Origin: a virus
Direction: 5' to 3' (one strand)
Virus record (IMG/VR): IMGVR_UViG_3300035107_000209
Location: 1 to 23,041 of that record
Length of the DNA: 23,041 nt
The stretch's first letter is position 1, and each line of letters begins with the position of its first letter. This document shows positions 1-6,900 of the stretch, in pieces. Position numbers and translations under genes: made by a program. The notes beneath the pieces are model-generated. The model was not told the origin of the DNA. It searched no databases and saw only the letters and a program-made list of their open reading frames with translations.

Positions 1-148
1 TTTTATTATAAACATCAACCTGTTCGTGGATTAGGAGTCCCACCTCATCCATCCAATCTTCGTCTATTAATATACTACCTTCATAATTTAAATCCACATC
101 GGTACAAACTGCACCATGTATCTTACTATTCAAAAAACATCTTCTCAT
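1..148 (-). CDS. panD: Aspartate 1-decarboxylase PanD, N-terminal part (cut by window edge)
   Basis: PanD converts L-aspartate to beta-alanine, the precursor of pantothenate and CoA. The 49 visible residues align without gaps to the start of E. coli PanD as I remember it. Lys9 and His11 (KIH) are conserved, as is the self-cleavage site YEGS at residues 22-25, where Gly24-Ser25 is cut and Ser25 becomes the pyruvoyl cofactor. The ID at 28-29 and the GLL-x2-E at about 37-42 also match. The ATG (148-146) directly follows the TAA of the preceding 46-aa gene (TAAATG) and has no clear Shine-Dalgarno, so translation is probably coupled. The C-terminal two thirds lie outside the window, so I cannot tell whether the gene is intact. 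Family assignment is firm; the role as a host-metabolism gene is inferred. Confidence 0.85.
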   Translation of the reverse strand, partial: MRRCFLNSKIHGAVCTDVDLNYEGSILIDEDWMDEVGLLIHEQVDVYNK

Positions 149-404
149 TTAAAAAATCCATACAATTAAAGATGCAAATATTACACCTTTCATAAAACAA
201 AACCATGCTAATCCATAATCATCTAACCCAGTCACTTCCATAAATTCATACATCATATTTCTGTGGGTATTTAATATATCTTTTAACATATAATCTCCCT
301 ATCGTTTATTATTTAGGAGTCCCAGATAAACTCTAGGAGTCCCTTAACTGCCCACCAAGTTTTGGGGGGTAGCAATGCCCAGCCAAAAATAGTCTAGGAG
401 TCCC
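32..404. repeat. Four copies of TAGGAGTCCC (GGGACTCCTA on the minus strand)
   Basis: The identical 10-mer occurs at 32-41, 314-323, 334-343 and 395-404, always in the same orientation, and I did not find it elsewhere in the window. Three copies lie in the non-coding stretch after the gp27-like gene. The fourth lies inside panD, where it encodes Gly-Leu-Leu. The core GGA-n-TCC is a short palindrome. Function unknown; a protein-binding site or RNA motif is possible. Confidence 0.6.
149..289 (-). CDS. Small single-pass membrane protein, unknown
   Basis: A 46-aa reading frame with a strong ribosome binding site (AGGGAG, 6 nt before the ATG). The N-terminal half is polar. The C-terminal half (about residues 28-46) is a hydrophobic segment ending in WIF, which predicts one transmembrane helix at the very C-terminus. 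It abuts panD (stop then ATG with no gap) and so probably shares its mRNA. I do not recognise a family. The good RBS and tight spacing argue that it is a real gene. Confidence 0.55.
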   Translation of the reverse strand: MLKDILNTHRNMMYEFMEVTGLDDYGLAWFCFMKGVIFASLIVWIF

Positions 405-418
405 AAAACACTGTCCTT
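290..418. other. Non-coding gap between the hub gene and the panD operon
   Basis: No reading frame with a plausible start is visible here. The stretch holds three of the four TAGGAGTCCC repeats. Between repeats three and four there is an imperfect GC-rich inverted repeat: CTGCCCACC at about 349-357 against GGGGGGTAG at about 364-372, with two mismatches. No U-tract follows on either strand, so I do not call a terminator. Confidence 0.4.
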
Positions 419-1936
419 TTAGTATTGAGAATCCAATGTCATACCTTCGAAGGTATCTGGATTGACTTGGTGTCCATCTGTGGTGCATGAGAGCTGTACT
501 TCGAGTCCACTCCTAGAACCCTTCCATGTAATACTCTCTACTAATAGTCTACCATTATGTTGTAGTTCTTCTCTATCACTAGGTGCTGGTGTTGGCATAG
601 GTATTTTAACCTGTATCACCATGCCTGCACTAATATTAGTTCTTGCTGGTATCTGAATATTTACTCTATTACTCTCGAATAAACTCTCTACTCTCTGTCT
701 ATTAAACTTGACATGACTCCCACCACTTGTTATACTGTTCCCTACATCCTCAGCTTTATTACTAAATGTATAGGGTACATTATATCCAAAGTTGACAGCG
801 GCTCCAAATCTATCTATAATAGAGTCTCCCTCAATTGCAGTCTGAGCGGCTCCCATAACATCTTCTCCACCCCCATCATCTGGTACTCTTATATTCTCTG
901 CACCAAATCTAAAGGAAGGGGCTACTGCAAGACCTTTCTTATACTCATTATTCTCTATTTCGAACTGTTGCGTGAATTGACTAGGGATAACTGTGATAGT
1001 TTTAGTTACTGTGTCATAAGAATGCACTGTGCCTGCATATAAGCCGCTCTGGTGTGCAAGTAAAGTGTCATATAGGTTAACCTTATTGTAGGATAGAATG
1101 TCGTTTCCTACACCCTCTGAGTAGTCGTAGTTATCTGAATTGACCATAGAACCATCTCTGGGACTAAACTCTACTGCACCATCTAGATAAGATATATTAT
1201 ACATCTGTTCGACATTCATAAACCTAAACCCATTGAGAGCTGTCTGGAAGAAGTAGTAAGAATCCCCATAAGGTTGACTGTCATCCTCACTGGTGTTGTC
1301 TCTCAGCCACTCTAAGGTCTTATATACAGTCCAATTGGGACAGAGAAACCCAGAGACATCTCCTTTGTCTGCATTGAATATAGAGAAATAGTTACCGACT
1401 TCCTGCCCCCCCTTCACACGCGGTTTCAAGTCACCTGCGGCACCACCTCTACCACCTTCGGTCTCTACAAAATTTAATTCTTCCTTACATATTTTATTTA
1501 ATATATCTCCAGACTTTCCTCTATATACTCTGGATATTCTCTTAGTTCTTGCTTCATATAATAAAGGAGAACAAAAATCAAGGGAATATAATACCTTTGA
1601 GAGGTCTGTAGAGGTATCTCTGACATAAGTAGAGACATTAAATATACGAAATACTTGATTTATTTGTTCATCGTCTGGTACTTCTTCTTCATTCCCCTGT
1701 ATTCCACTAAAATGCAGTCTTAAATATTCTTGTCCAGTAATATTTAATCGATTAAATACATTAATATTGTCTGCAATAACGATATTACCAGTTAAAAACA
1801 TCTGATAGATACTCTCAGTTAACTGAAAAGAGTCTACTAGATTACTTACATCTATCTGATTACCTTCATTATTACTGATAACTGCACTGATTAATCTGTA
1901 AGAATTAGGTGAATTTAAACCTATTGATTGTGCCAT
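419..1936 (-). CDS. gp27-like baseplate hub protein
   Basis: A 505-aa protein that I read as the marine-phage counterpart of T4 gp27, the trimeric hub that joins the tail tube to the puncturing device. Evidence is the overall sequence character: an N-terminal beta-rich domain with FNRLNITGQEYLRLHFSG at about 61-78, then GDILNKICKEELNF and a YKTLEWLRDNT...YFFQTALNGFRF stretch typical of gp27/gpD-type hubs. It ends with a beta domain carrying INIPARTN-like and GRLLVESITW-like strands. It is longer than T4 gp27 (about 390 aa). It lies just downstream of gp53 (stop and start almost touch, with only a weak AGG before the ATG) in a gp48-gp53-gp27 order that makes a hub role natural. A more generic virion structural protein is the alternative. 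Confidence 0.6.
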   Translation of the reverse strand: MAQSIGLNSPNSYRLISAVISNNEGNQIDVSNLVDSFQLTESIYQMFLTGNIVIADNINVFNRLNITGQEYLRLHFSGIQGNEEEVPDDEQINQVFRIFNVSTYVRDTSTDLSKVLYSLDFCSPLLYEARTKRISRVYRGKSGDILNKICKEELNFVETEGGRGGAAGDLKPRVKGGQEVGNYFSIFNADKGDVSGFLCPNWTVYKTLEWLRDNTSEDDSQPYGDSYYFFQTALNGFRFMNVEQMYNISYLDGAVEFSPRDGSMVNSDNYDYSEGVGNDILSYNKVNLYDTLLAHQSGLYAGTVHSYDTVTKTITVIPSQFTQQFEIENNEYKKGLAVAPSFRFGAENIRVPDDGGGEDVMGAAQTAIEGDSIIDRFGAAVNFGYNVPYTFSNKAEDVGNSITSGGSHVKFNRQRVESLFESNRVNIQIPARTNISAGMVIQVKIPMPTPAPSDREELQHNGRLLVESITWKGSRSGLEVQLSCTTDGHQVNPDTFEGMTLDSQY

Positions 1937-1937
1937 A

Positions 1938-2669
1938 TTAAGAACCTATGAATGACTTGAACTCTCTGATAAGTTGTGGTACATACTTACTCTGAATATA
2001 TTTGATACTTCTCTTATCATCATTAAACTTCTGCTCATAGTCGTGGTTAGATACTGGTGTATTACCATTACTTATAGTCGTTTTATTACCCTCTGAGTCT
2101 TCATAGTGATGTGGTGAGTCTGAAAAATTTCGAACCGAACTAATAATAAAACTCTTCGAGCTGTTCGACCCTGTGACTGTTTCTCCTACTTGGAATTGTC
2201 CTTCTATATCGTTGAGTACTATTTGTTGATTAGTAGGGTCTATTTTGGTGACAAATCCGAAGGCCGAACTGGTAGAACCTACTACCTTTTCCCCTTGGAA
2301 AAATTTCGAATCCGAACTGGATACGATATCCGACTGGAATGGTGCTACGATAGCTTTACCAGAATATTTCCTTTTAATGAATCTTTCTAGTACTCTCTGA
2401 GACTTTGGCCAATCACTATGCACTGCAAGATGTGGATTAACCATCCAGAATAACCAATATAAAGTTGCATCTCCATACAGTTTAGTTGCAGTTACATCTG
2501 GTCTATCTTGGTCTTGAATATAATAGTATTCGTATCCAGAGATGGCATCTTCGGCATTTGCACCTACTCTTATATTACGAAATATATCTTTTGCTTTGAT
2601 TAAATTACCATCATTCTTAAGGTCGAAATCAATCGTTGGAAAATGTCTAAAATATTGTTTTTGACTCAT
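1938..2669 (-). CDS. 53: Baseplate wedge protein gp53
   Basis: The 243-aa homologue of T4 gp53, which links the wedges to the hub during baseplate assembly. The N-terminal part (about residues 1-105) has the family pattern: F-DFDLKNDG, a YYIQDQDRPDVTATKLYGD stretch and LYWLFWMVNPHL. Residues about 115-180 form an insert with two similar beta motifs (GEKVVGSTSSAFG and GETVTGSNSSKSF). The C-terminus has DDKRSIKYIQSKYVPQLIREF. T4 gp53 is about 196 aa, so the repeat-bearing insert accounts for most of the extra length. Start supported by AGGAG 7 nt upstream. It lies 9 nt after gp48 in the same operon. Confidence 0.8.
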   Translation of the reverse strand: MSQKQYFRHFPTIDFDLKNDGNLIKAKDIFRNIRVGANAEDAISGYEYYYIQDQDRPDVTATKLYGDATLYWLFWMVNPHLAVHSDWPKSQRVLERFIKRKYSGKAIVAPFQSDIVSSSDSKFFQGEKVVGSTSSAFGFVTKIDPTNQQIVLNDIEGQFQVGETVTGSNSSKSFIISSVRNFSDSPHHYEDSEGNKTTISNGNTPVSNHDYEQKFNDDKRSIKYIQSKYVPQLIREFKSFIGS

Positions 2670-2678
2670 ATATTACTC

Positions 2679-4070
2679 CTAATCATTATGGCTTCCACTT
2701 CCACCTCGTCTACCGAAGTCTGCATTATGTGACCCTCTTGGTTTTCTTGAACCTGCTACGATATCACCTTCCTCTGTTGCATTTGCACCAGTTTGACCTG
2801 GCCCTAATGAGTTATTACCCATACCTAGTTCAAAGTCTTTAATTTCTCGTTGTGTATCTTGATTTGCACCTCTAGCTGAAGCTGCAACCCTACCGACATA
2901 TCTAAGTCTATCGATATTTAATATTTCTTTAAATGTAAGAGTTAAAGTAACACCATTTGGGTAATGTTGTATTTTATGATTTTTTCCTATCTGACCTTCA
3001 AGAACTGGTTGGTCATCATCTGGAGTACATATACCATTATCTTCTCTTACATCTGCACTAGCAGACTCAATAAATGACATATCTTTACCACCAGAATAAT
3101 CGACATCAACAGTTGATAAGAAACAATTCTGTGGATGTTCTATGTGACCTAATATAGGGCCTTTGAAGTTTATTTCCCATTCTGCTGGTAATATGGATAT
3201 TCTAGGGTTCTCATTAGATGACATTGGTAGTGACATGAGTTTAAACCAGTAAATAATGTCTGTTATCTCTTGTGCATCTGCTTCATTATATGGATTTAAT
3301 GCAAAAGTATAGGTGTGTTCTCTCATTCCAACACCACCAAAGTTTAATAATTTAGGGTTTGCAACTGCTGAACCCTCTTGTTGTGCAGTTGCCTCAAATA
3401 TTGATTCTCCAAATGCTTTAAATGCTTCTTGTATTGTATCACCTATACCGAAATCAAAATCGAATCCTTCTTGATTATTACCGAAAAACTCAGTCAAGAA
3501 TGCTTCTCCTAGTCCTACATCTTTTGTTTCATAATCTACTTGTATGGTATCTTTAACATTATTAGGGAAATATAATGCAATTAAACACTCTCTTTGAGTT
3601 GCAGAAAAGGTATGTCTTTTACCATTTCCCATTCCATTATCTTTTTCACCTTCTGTTAAATTAAATCCATGTGTCCCAGCATCACCATCATGTGTCACTC
3701 CTCTTAATAAACCAGCATCAATTTTTCTTGGTCTAGTTCTAAAGACAATCCAGTTATCAATAAACCTATCATTAGAGGTTGGAAATCTTAACATTGCTCT
3801 TTTTGATGGTTGTATACGAGTTCCATCTTCGTTTACAGCTTTATCTGGATTCTTTATTAGTCTTCTCCTAGCTTCTGATGCAAGTGCAGCTTCTTCTGTA
3901 ATTTTAGATGGTATATTTGATATGTTAATACCAGTCTTCATTGAAATTAGGTCATCTAATGCACCAGATATTTTTGAATTAAATAGTGCTTGTTTTCCAC
4001 CTAATGCAGAATTAAGGTCTTCCTTGATTGACCCAAGGATTGACTCTTTAAGATTCTTGAAAAATTTCAT
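2679..4070 (-). CDS. 48: Baseplate tail-tube cap gp48
   Basis: A 463-aa protein corresponding to T4 gp48 (about 364 aa), which sits on the hub and with gp54 starts tail-tube polymerisation. Family features are an N-terminal amphipathic region, a RAMLRFPTSNDRFIDNWIVFRTRPRK stretch at about 90-115, and a C-terminal tube-like domain with WEINFKGPILG, CFLSTVDVDYSGGKDMSF and the strand HYPNGVTLTLTFKEIL. The C-terminal 60 residues are Gly/Asn-rich and probably disordered. The start codon lies about 36 nt downstream of a minus-strand late promoter. It is the first gene of the gp48-gp53-gp27 operon. Confidence 0.75.
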   Translation of the reverse strand: MKFFKNLKESILGSIKEDLNSALGGKQALFNSKISGALDDLISMKTGINISNIPSKITEEAALASEARRRLIKNPDKAVNEDGTRIQPSKRAMLRFPTSNDRFIDNWIVFRTRPRKIDAGLLRGVTHDGDAGTHGFNLTEGEKDNGMGNGKRHTFSATQRECLIALYFPNNVKDTIQVDYETKDVGLGEAFLTEFFGNNQEGFDFDFGIGDTIQEAFKAFGESIFEATAQQEGSAVANPKLLNFGGVGMREHTYTFALNPYNEADAQEITDIIYWFKLMSLPMSSNENPRISILPAEWEINFKGPILGHIEHPQNCFLSTVDVDYSGGKDMSFIESASADVREDNGICTPDDDQPVLEGQIGKNHKIQHYPNGVTLTLTFKEILNIDRLRYVGRVAASARGANQDTQREIKDFELGMGNNSLGPGQTGANATEEGDIVAGSRKPRGSHNADFGRRGGSGSHND

Positions 4071-4077
4071 ATAAATA
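4070..4077 (+). promoter_or_regulatory. T4-type late promoter for gp4
   Basis: Exact TATAAATA, the late-promoter element recognised by gp55-type sigma with gp33. Predicted start is about 6 nt after the box, giving a leader of about 30 nt to the gp4 ATG at 4113. The box overlaps the start codon of gp48 on the other strand. Confidence 0.75.
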
Positions 4078-4105
4078 CTCTCTATAGATTTAGTTATGTA
4101 TAAGG

Positions 4106-4113
4106 TATTTATA
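4106..4113 (-). promoter_or_regulatory. T4-type late promoter for gp48-gp53-gp27
   Basis: TATAAATA on the minus strand, about 36 nt upstream of the gp48 start. It faces the plus-strand box at 4070-4077, so the two late transcripts should overlap by roughly 18 nt at their 5' ends. Its last base pair is the A of the gp4 start codon. Confidence 0.75.
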
Positions 4114-4544
4114 TGAGTTACAAGGGAAGATTCAAACCAAAGAACTATAAAAAGTACAAAGGTGACCCAACTAAGGTGATATATCGTTCAATGTGGGAAT
4201 TGAGATTCATGAAATATTGTGATAAGAATCCCAGTATATTAGAATGGTCTAGTGAGGAGATTATTATACCATATCGTGGATTAGATAAAAGAGTCCATAG
4301 ATATTTCCCAGACTTCTGGATAAAATACCAGAATCAACAAGGACAGATAGTAAAAGAAATCATTGAGGTCAAACCTAAAGCACAAACCAAGAAACCCACT
4401 AAGAAGGGTAAACATTATGGTAAATATATAAGAGAGGCAAGAACTTATGCAATCAATCGTGCAAAGTGGGAAGCTGCAGAAGAGTATTGTTTGGATAGGG
4501 GATATAAGTTTAGAATAATAACAGAAGACCATTTGAAAGCGTAA
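4113..4544 (+). CDS. 4: Head completion protein gp4 (PD-(D/E)XK nuclease fold)
   Basis: A 143-aa homologue of T4 gp4 (gp50/4), needed to finish DNA-filled heads before tail joining. A nuclease-type active site is visible: Glu29 in RSMWE, Asp67 in the YFPDFWI strand, and the EVK triad at 85-87, followed by a Lys-rich loop (PKAQTKKPTKKGK). This matches the PD-(D/E)XK layout. Length is close to T4 gp4 (about 150 aa). Start: AAGG 7 nt upstream, and about 30 nt from the late transcription start. It stands alone on plus between the gp48 operon and the large RNA locus. The gene ends in a strong hairpin. Confidence 0.8.
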   Translation: MSYKGRFKPKNYKKYKGDPTKVIYRSMWELRFMKYCDKNPSILEWSSEEIIIPYRGLDKRVHRYFPDFWIKYQNQQGQIVKEIIEVKPKAQTKKPTKKGKHYGKYIREARTYAINRAKWEAAEEYCLDRGYKFRIITEDHLKA

Positions 4545-4546
4545 AA

Positions 4547-4595
4547 AAAACCCCACCATATCATCATATCAAGTATGAATTCGAGGTGGGGTTTT
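4547..4595. terminator. Bidirectional intrinsic terminator
   Basis: An 11-bp perfect stem, AAAACCCCACC (4547-4557) with GGTGGGGTTTT (4585-4595), around a 27-nt loop. On the minus strand it is followed by a run of eight T, so it should best terminate a leftward transcript, the RNA at 4545-5619. On plus it lies three bases after the gp4 stop codon and ends in four T. Confidence 0.85.
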
Positions 4596-5456
4596 GACGA
4601 TGGTTCTTATGATAGCAATCGTCTAAAATGGTGAAGTTCGTTAATGACTACTCGGTGTTTGCAACCACTGTTTCATCACCACCTTGAGCGAGATTTCGTA
4701 TTCCCTACTAACTGTTAGACGACTATACCCTCTTATTCTCCAAGAATCTAACAAGTACCAGACACCAATTGTTTTCAACTCACATCCATACACTTATCAT
4801 CATACTCTAACTCAGGCCTTCTTTCTACGCTCGGATTCTGTATAGGTCTCCGACTATCTGTCTGTTGCACGCTTGAGTCTCGTCTCTTGTTTTTACAACA
4901 AACAGTCAACACGCCTCCATCTTGTATTCGTATATCACCACTACTAAAGTTAGGAAAGTCATCACTGACCCCAACAGGAATTCAATAAAATCTGATTTTT
5001 TTACCACCAGATGCCCTCGTTAGTTAACCATGTTTAGTCCCCTCTTCTCGCGTTAAATACCTTCGTTTGTTATGTCTCCCAGTATTGATACAGTATCAAC
5101 CCACCGAACTTTCAATGTGCGTAAACTCTACCTTGTAAGATTAACAAGGTCAACGAATCTAGCATCCATATGGTACTCGTTCTCTTTTACAATGTCCCTT
5201 AGTGGTAAGATATCTTACAATCCTCACTCTTTAACCAGAGGATGGACAAAGTTGTGTAATGGTTGAATCAAGGTAGTGAAGTAGTTACTGGTTATATTGA
5301 TTATCACTAGGGACAATCTCACCACATGCTTACTCACATGACTCTACGATTTACGATAAGTCTTATGCTCTGCCTCAAATGTATAACTGCAATAGCTACA
5401 TCCAATTGACATTTCAAGAGATACACACCACTTCTCCACTGTGCCCTCGGCGACAG

Positions 5457-5473
5457 ACAGGATTCGAACCTGT
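5457..5473 (-). other. tRNA T-arm-like hairpin inside the large RNA
   Basis: A five-base-pair stem ACAGG/CCTGT closes the seven-base loop TTCGAAT, identical to a canonical T-arm (T54 T55 C56 R57 A58). It is followed at once by a second hairpin (5439-5456). I could not build an acceptor stem, D-arm or anticodon arm around it, so it is not a standard tRNA. Confidence 0.6.
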
Positions 5474-5625
5474 GACCTCTCAAGACTTTTGAACTTCGTG
5501 AACTGTTTCTAATGATTAAGAACCTTTTCAGTGTCATCTGGACTAAACCTTAATCAAGTAGGATTTTCACTGGTTTTTTACGAGGTCGAATCCTCAAGCA
5601 CTCGGTAATTCTCAATTACAAGGTT

Positions 5626-5631
5626 ATTATA
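5626..5631 (-). promoter_or_regulatory. Candidate -10 (TATAAT) for the large RNA
   Basis: Perfect sigma70 -10 on the minus strand. The best -35 at 18 bp is only TTGCAT. A start about 7 nt downstream would fall at about 5619, exactly at the first base of the 5' hairpin. Confidence 0.45.
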
Positions 5632-5675
5632 CAAAAAAATGTACCTATGATGCAACAAAAAGATTTAAAAAGTGG

Positions 5676-5683
5676 TATAAATA
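5676..5683 (+). promoter_or_regulatory. T4-type late promoter, start at the ATG
   Basis: TATAAATA followed by CATGT and then ATG at 5689. The usual distance of about 6 nt places the transcription start on the A of that ATG, which would give a leaderless mRNA for the next gene. Confidence 0.6.
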
Positions 5684-5688
5684 CATGT

Positions 5689-6273
5689 ATGGCAGGTAAA
5701 CTATTTGACAGATTAGAAAGAGAAGCTTTTCGTGGTGGTATCCAAGCAAGGACTAAAGAGTCCATGAGATGGTTCAGACAACGAGTATCTACATTAAAAA
5801 GAGTTAATAGAACTGAATTGATGAGAGATGCAAAACAACGAAAAAGACAGATATTTGGTGATATGTACATGATGATGTATGACCCAAAACATAAACAAAC
5901 ACTACCTTATTACGATAGATTTCCTCTTGTAATACCAGTAGAACCTGCTAAAGGTGGATTTTATGGTCTTAACCTACATTATCTACCACACTCATTGAGA
6001 GCTCAGTTCTTAGACCAATTATACGATAGGACAACAAATAATAAGTTCGATGAGTCAACAAGATTTAAACTGACATATGATTTATTAAAAGGTATCAGTG
6101 GTAAACCTTTCTATAAAGCATGTTATAAACACTATCTATCTTCACATGTAAGAAGTGCATTTGCAAAGGTTGATAGTGCAGACTGGGAGATTGCAATATT
6201 TCTACCAATCGAATCATTCAAAAAATCTAGTTTGGATGCAGTCTGGAAAGAAAGTAGGAAACAAATTTCATGA
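5689..6273 (+). CDS. Conserved T4-like marine phage protein, possibly gp2-like DNA end protector
   Basis: A 194-aa protein starting MAGKLFDRLEREAFRGGI, the start I remember for homologues in marine T4-like phages. An upstream in-frame ATG at 5647 lies before the late promoter and has no Shine-Dalgarno, so I prefer 5689. Conserved blocks: Arg-rich N-terminal helix (RTKESMRWFRQRV), YDPKHKQTLPYYDRFPLVIP, GGFYGLNLHYLPHSLRAQFLD, and near the C-terminus WEIAIFLPIESF. No membrane segment or known catalytic motif. Some marine phage annotations, as I recall, call this family a DNA end protector (gp2). I am not certain; a virion or tail-associated role is equally possible given its hub neighbours. It overlaps gp54 by ATGA. 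Confidence 0.6.
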   Translation: MAGKLFDRLEREAFRGGIQARTKESMRWFRQRVSTLKRVNRTELMRDAKQRKRQIFGDMYMMMYDPKHKQTLPYYDRFPLVIPVEPAKGGFYGLNLHYLPHSLRAQFLDQLYDRTTNNKFDESTRFKLTYDLLKGISGKPFYKACYKHYLSSHVRSAFAKVDSADWEIAIFLPIESFKKSSLDAVWKESRKQIS

Positions 6274-6881
6274 AGATAGATAGATTTAAAGCACAAATAG
6301 ATGATTTACAACGAAGTAATAGATATAATGTATCAATGTTTGGTACTGGTGCAAAGAATAGTGGTCTTGCAATAAGAGGTATTAGATGTGAATCTGCATC
6401 AATGCCTGGCAGAGGTTTCTTCTCTGTTGAAGATTCAGAATATGGCCCTAAGAGAGTCATACCACATAAACCACAATATGACCAATTCGATTGTTCATTC
6501 TATTTAACGAATGATATGGAAGACAGAGAATTAGTAGAATTATGGATGAGTACAATGAATGGTTTCTCTGGTGGAAACTTTCATAGTAGATTTCATGATG
6601 ATTATCGAGGGATAATTTATTTAGAGATGTTAGATAAATATGATTCTGTAAATTATAGATGTCTAATGTCAGATGCATTCCCAGTACAATTAGCACAAAT
6701 TGCTATGGGGTATCAAAATAGTGAAGTCACTAAATTTAATGCACAATTTAGATATAGGTTTTGGGAGAGTGAATTCATGAACTCGAAACCTTCTAATTTA
6801 ATAATAGGGTTTATGGATAAACACCTAAGTAAATTAGAGAATAAGGTAAAAAGAAAAATCGAAGATGAAGTCTTTGGTTAA
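6270..6881 (+). CDS. 54: gp54-like baseplate-tail tube initiator
   Basis: A 203-aa protein with the look of a tail-tube fold. The strand pattern IRGIRCESASMPGRGFFS is followed by PHKPQYDQFDCSFYLTNDMEDRELVELWMSTM, then YRGIIYLEMLDKYDSVNYRCLMSDAFPVQLAQI and FNAQFRYRFWE. This order (tube-type strands, helix with ELWM, long beta hairpin, closing strand) matches gp19/gp54-type proteins. T4 gp54 is about 320 aa, so this is a shorter version, without room for much beyond the tube domain. gp54 caps gp48 and nucleates the gp19 tube. The gene sits directly before gp26 in the hub operon. A gp19-paralogue identity cannot be excluded. Confidence 0.6.
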   Translation: MKIDRFKAQIDDLQRSNRYNVSMFGTGAKNSGLAIRGIRCESASMPGRGFFSVEDSEYGPKRVIPHKPQYDQFDCSFYLTNDMEDRELVELWMSTMNGFSGGNFHSRFHDDYRGIIYLEMLDKYDSVNYRCLMSDAFPVQLAQIAMGYQNSEVTKFNAQFRYRFWESEFMNSKPSNLIIGFMDKHLSKLENKVKRKIEDEVFG

Positions 6882-6900
6882 TTGATTATAGGAGTATATT

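Larger units (their letters stand above)
4545..5619 (-). ncRNA. Large structured non-coding RNA (giant ornate type, GOLLD-like?)
   Basis: About 1.07 kb with no credible protein gene, clearly GC-richer than its neighbours, bounded by a consensus TATAAT (5631-5626) and an intrinsic terminator, both for the minus strand. Paired segments (plus coordinates): 5605-5610/5614-5619 at the 5' end; a tRNA T-arm-like hairpin 5457-5473 with loop TTCGAAT; 5439-5445/5449-5456; 5193-5208/5301-5315 (15 bp, one bulge); 5220-5225/5238-5243; 5130-5136/5144-5150; 5085-5090/5094-5099; 4858-4867/4896-4905; 4629-4634/4676-4681; 4612-4626/4715-4726 (12 bp with bulge); and a 9-bp long-range pairing 5032-5040/5540-5548. 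At 4862/4901 the minus strand gives G-U where plus gives C-A. Size, phage setting and the T-arm element recall GOLLD or ROOL RNAs. Membership is a guess. Confidence 0.55.

Noticed and set aside
5072-5266. 64-residue plus-strand reading frame in the RNA region
   Set aside because: No RBS, no recognisable features, and it lies over conserved-looking RNA helices.
5334-5537. 67-residue minus-strand reading frame in the RNA region
   Set aside because: It runs through the T-arm hairpin, has an odd composition and no RBS.
5439-5550. A tRNA gene around the T-arm at 5457-5473
   Set aside because: No complement to the CTGTCGC acceptor strand at the right distance, and no D-arm or anticodon arm with a 7-nt loop starting at a usable T33.
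4545-5619. Permuted tmRNA or RNase P RNA
   Set aside because: No tag-like frame ending in Ala-Ala codons before a stop, no GGTTTCGAC-like start, and no RNase P signature such as GAGGAAAGTCC or ACAGAAA.
4545-5619. Group I intron (a GACTA/TAGTC-like pair is present)
   Set aside because: No split gene flanks it and other core elements were not found.
5647-5688. Upstream start for the conserved protein at 5689
   Set aside because: It precedes the late promoter, lacks a Shine-Dalgarno, and homologues I remember begin at MAGKLFD.
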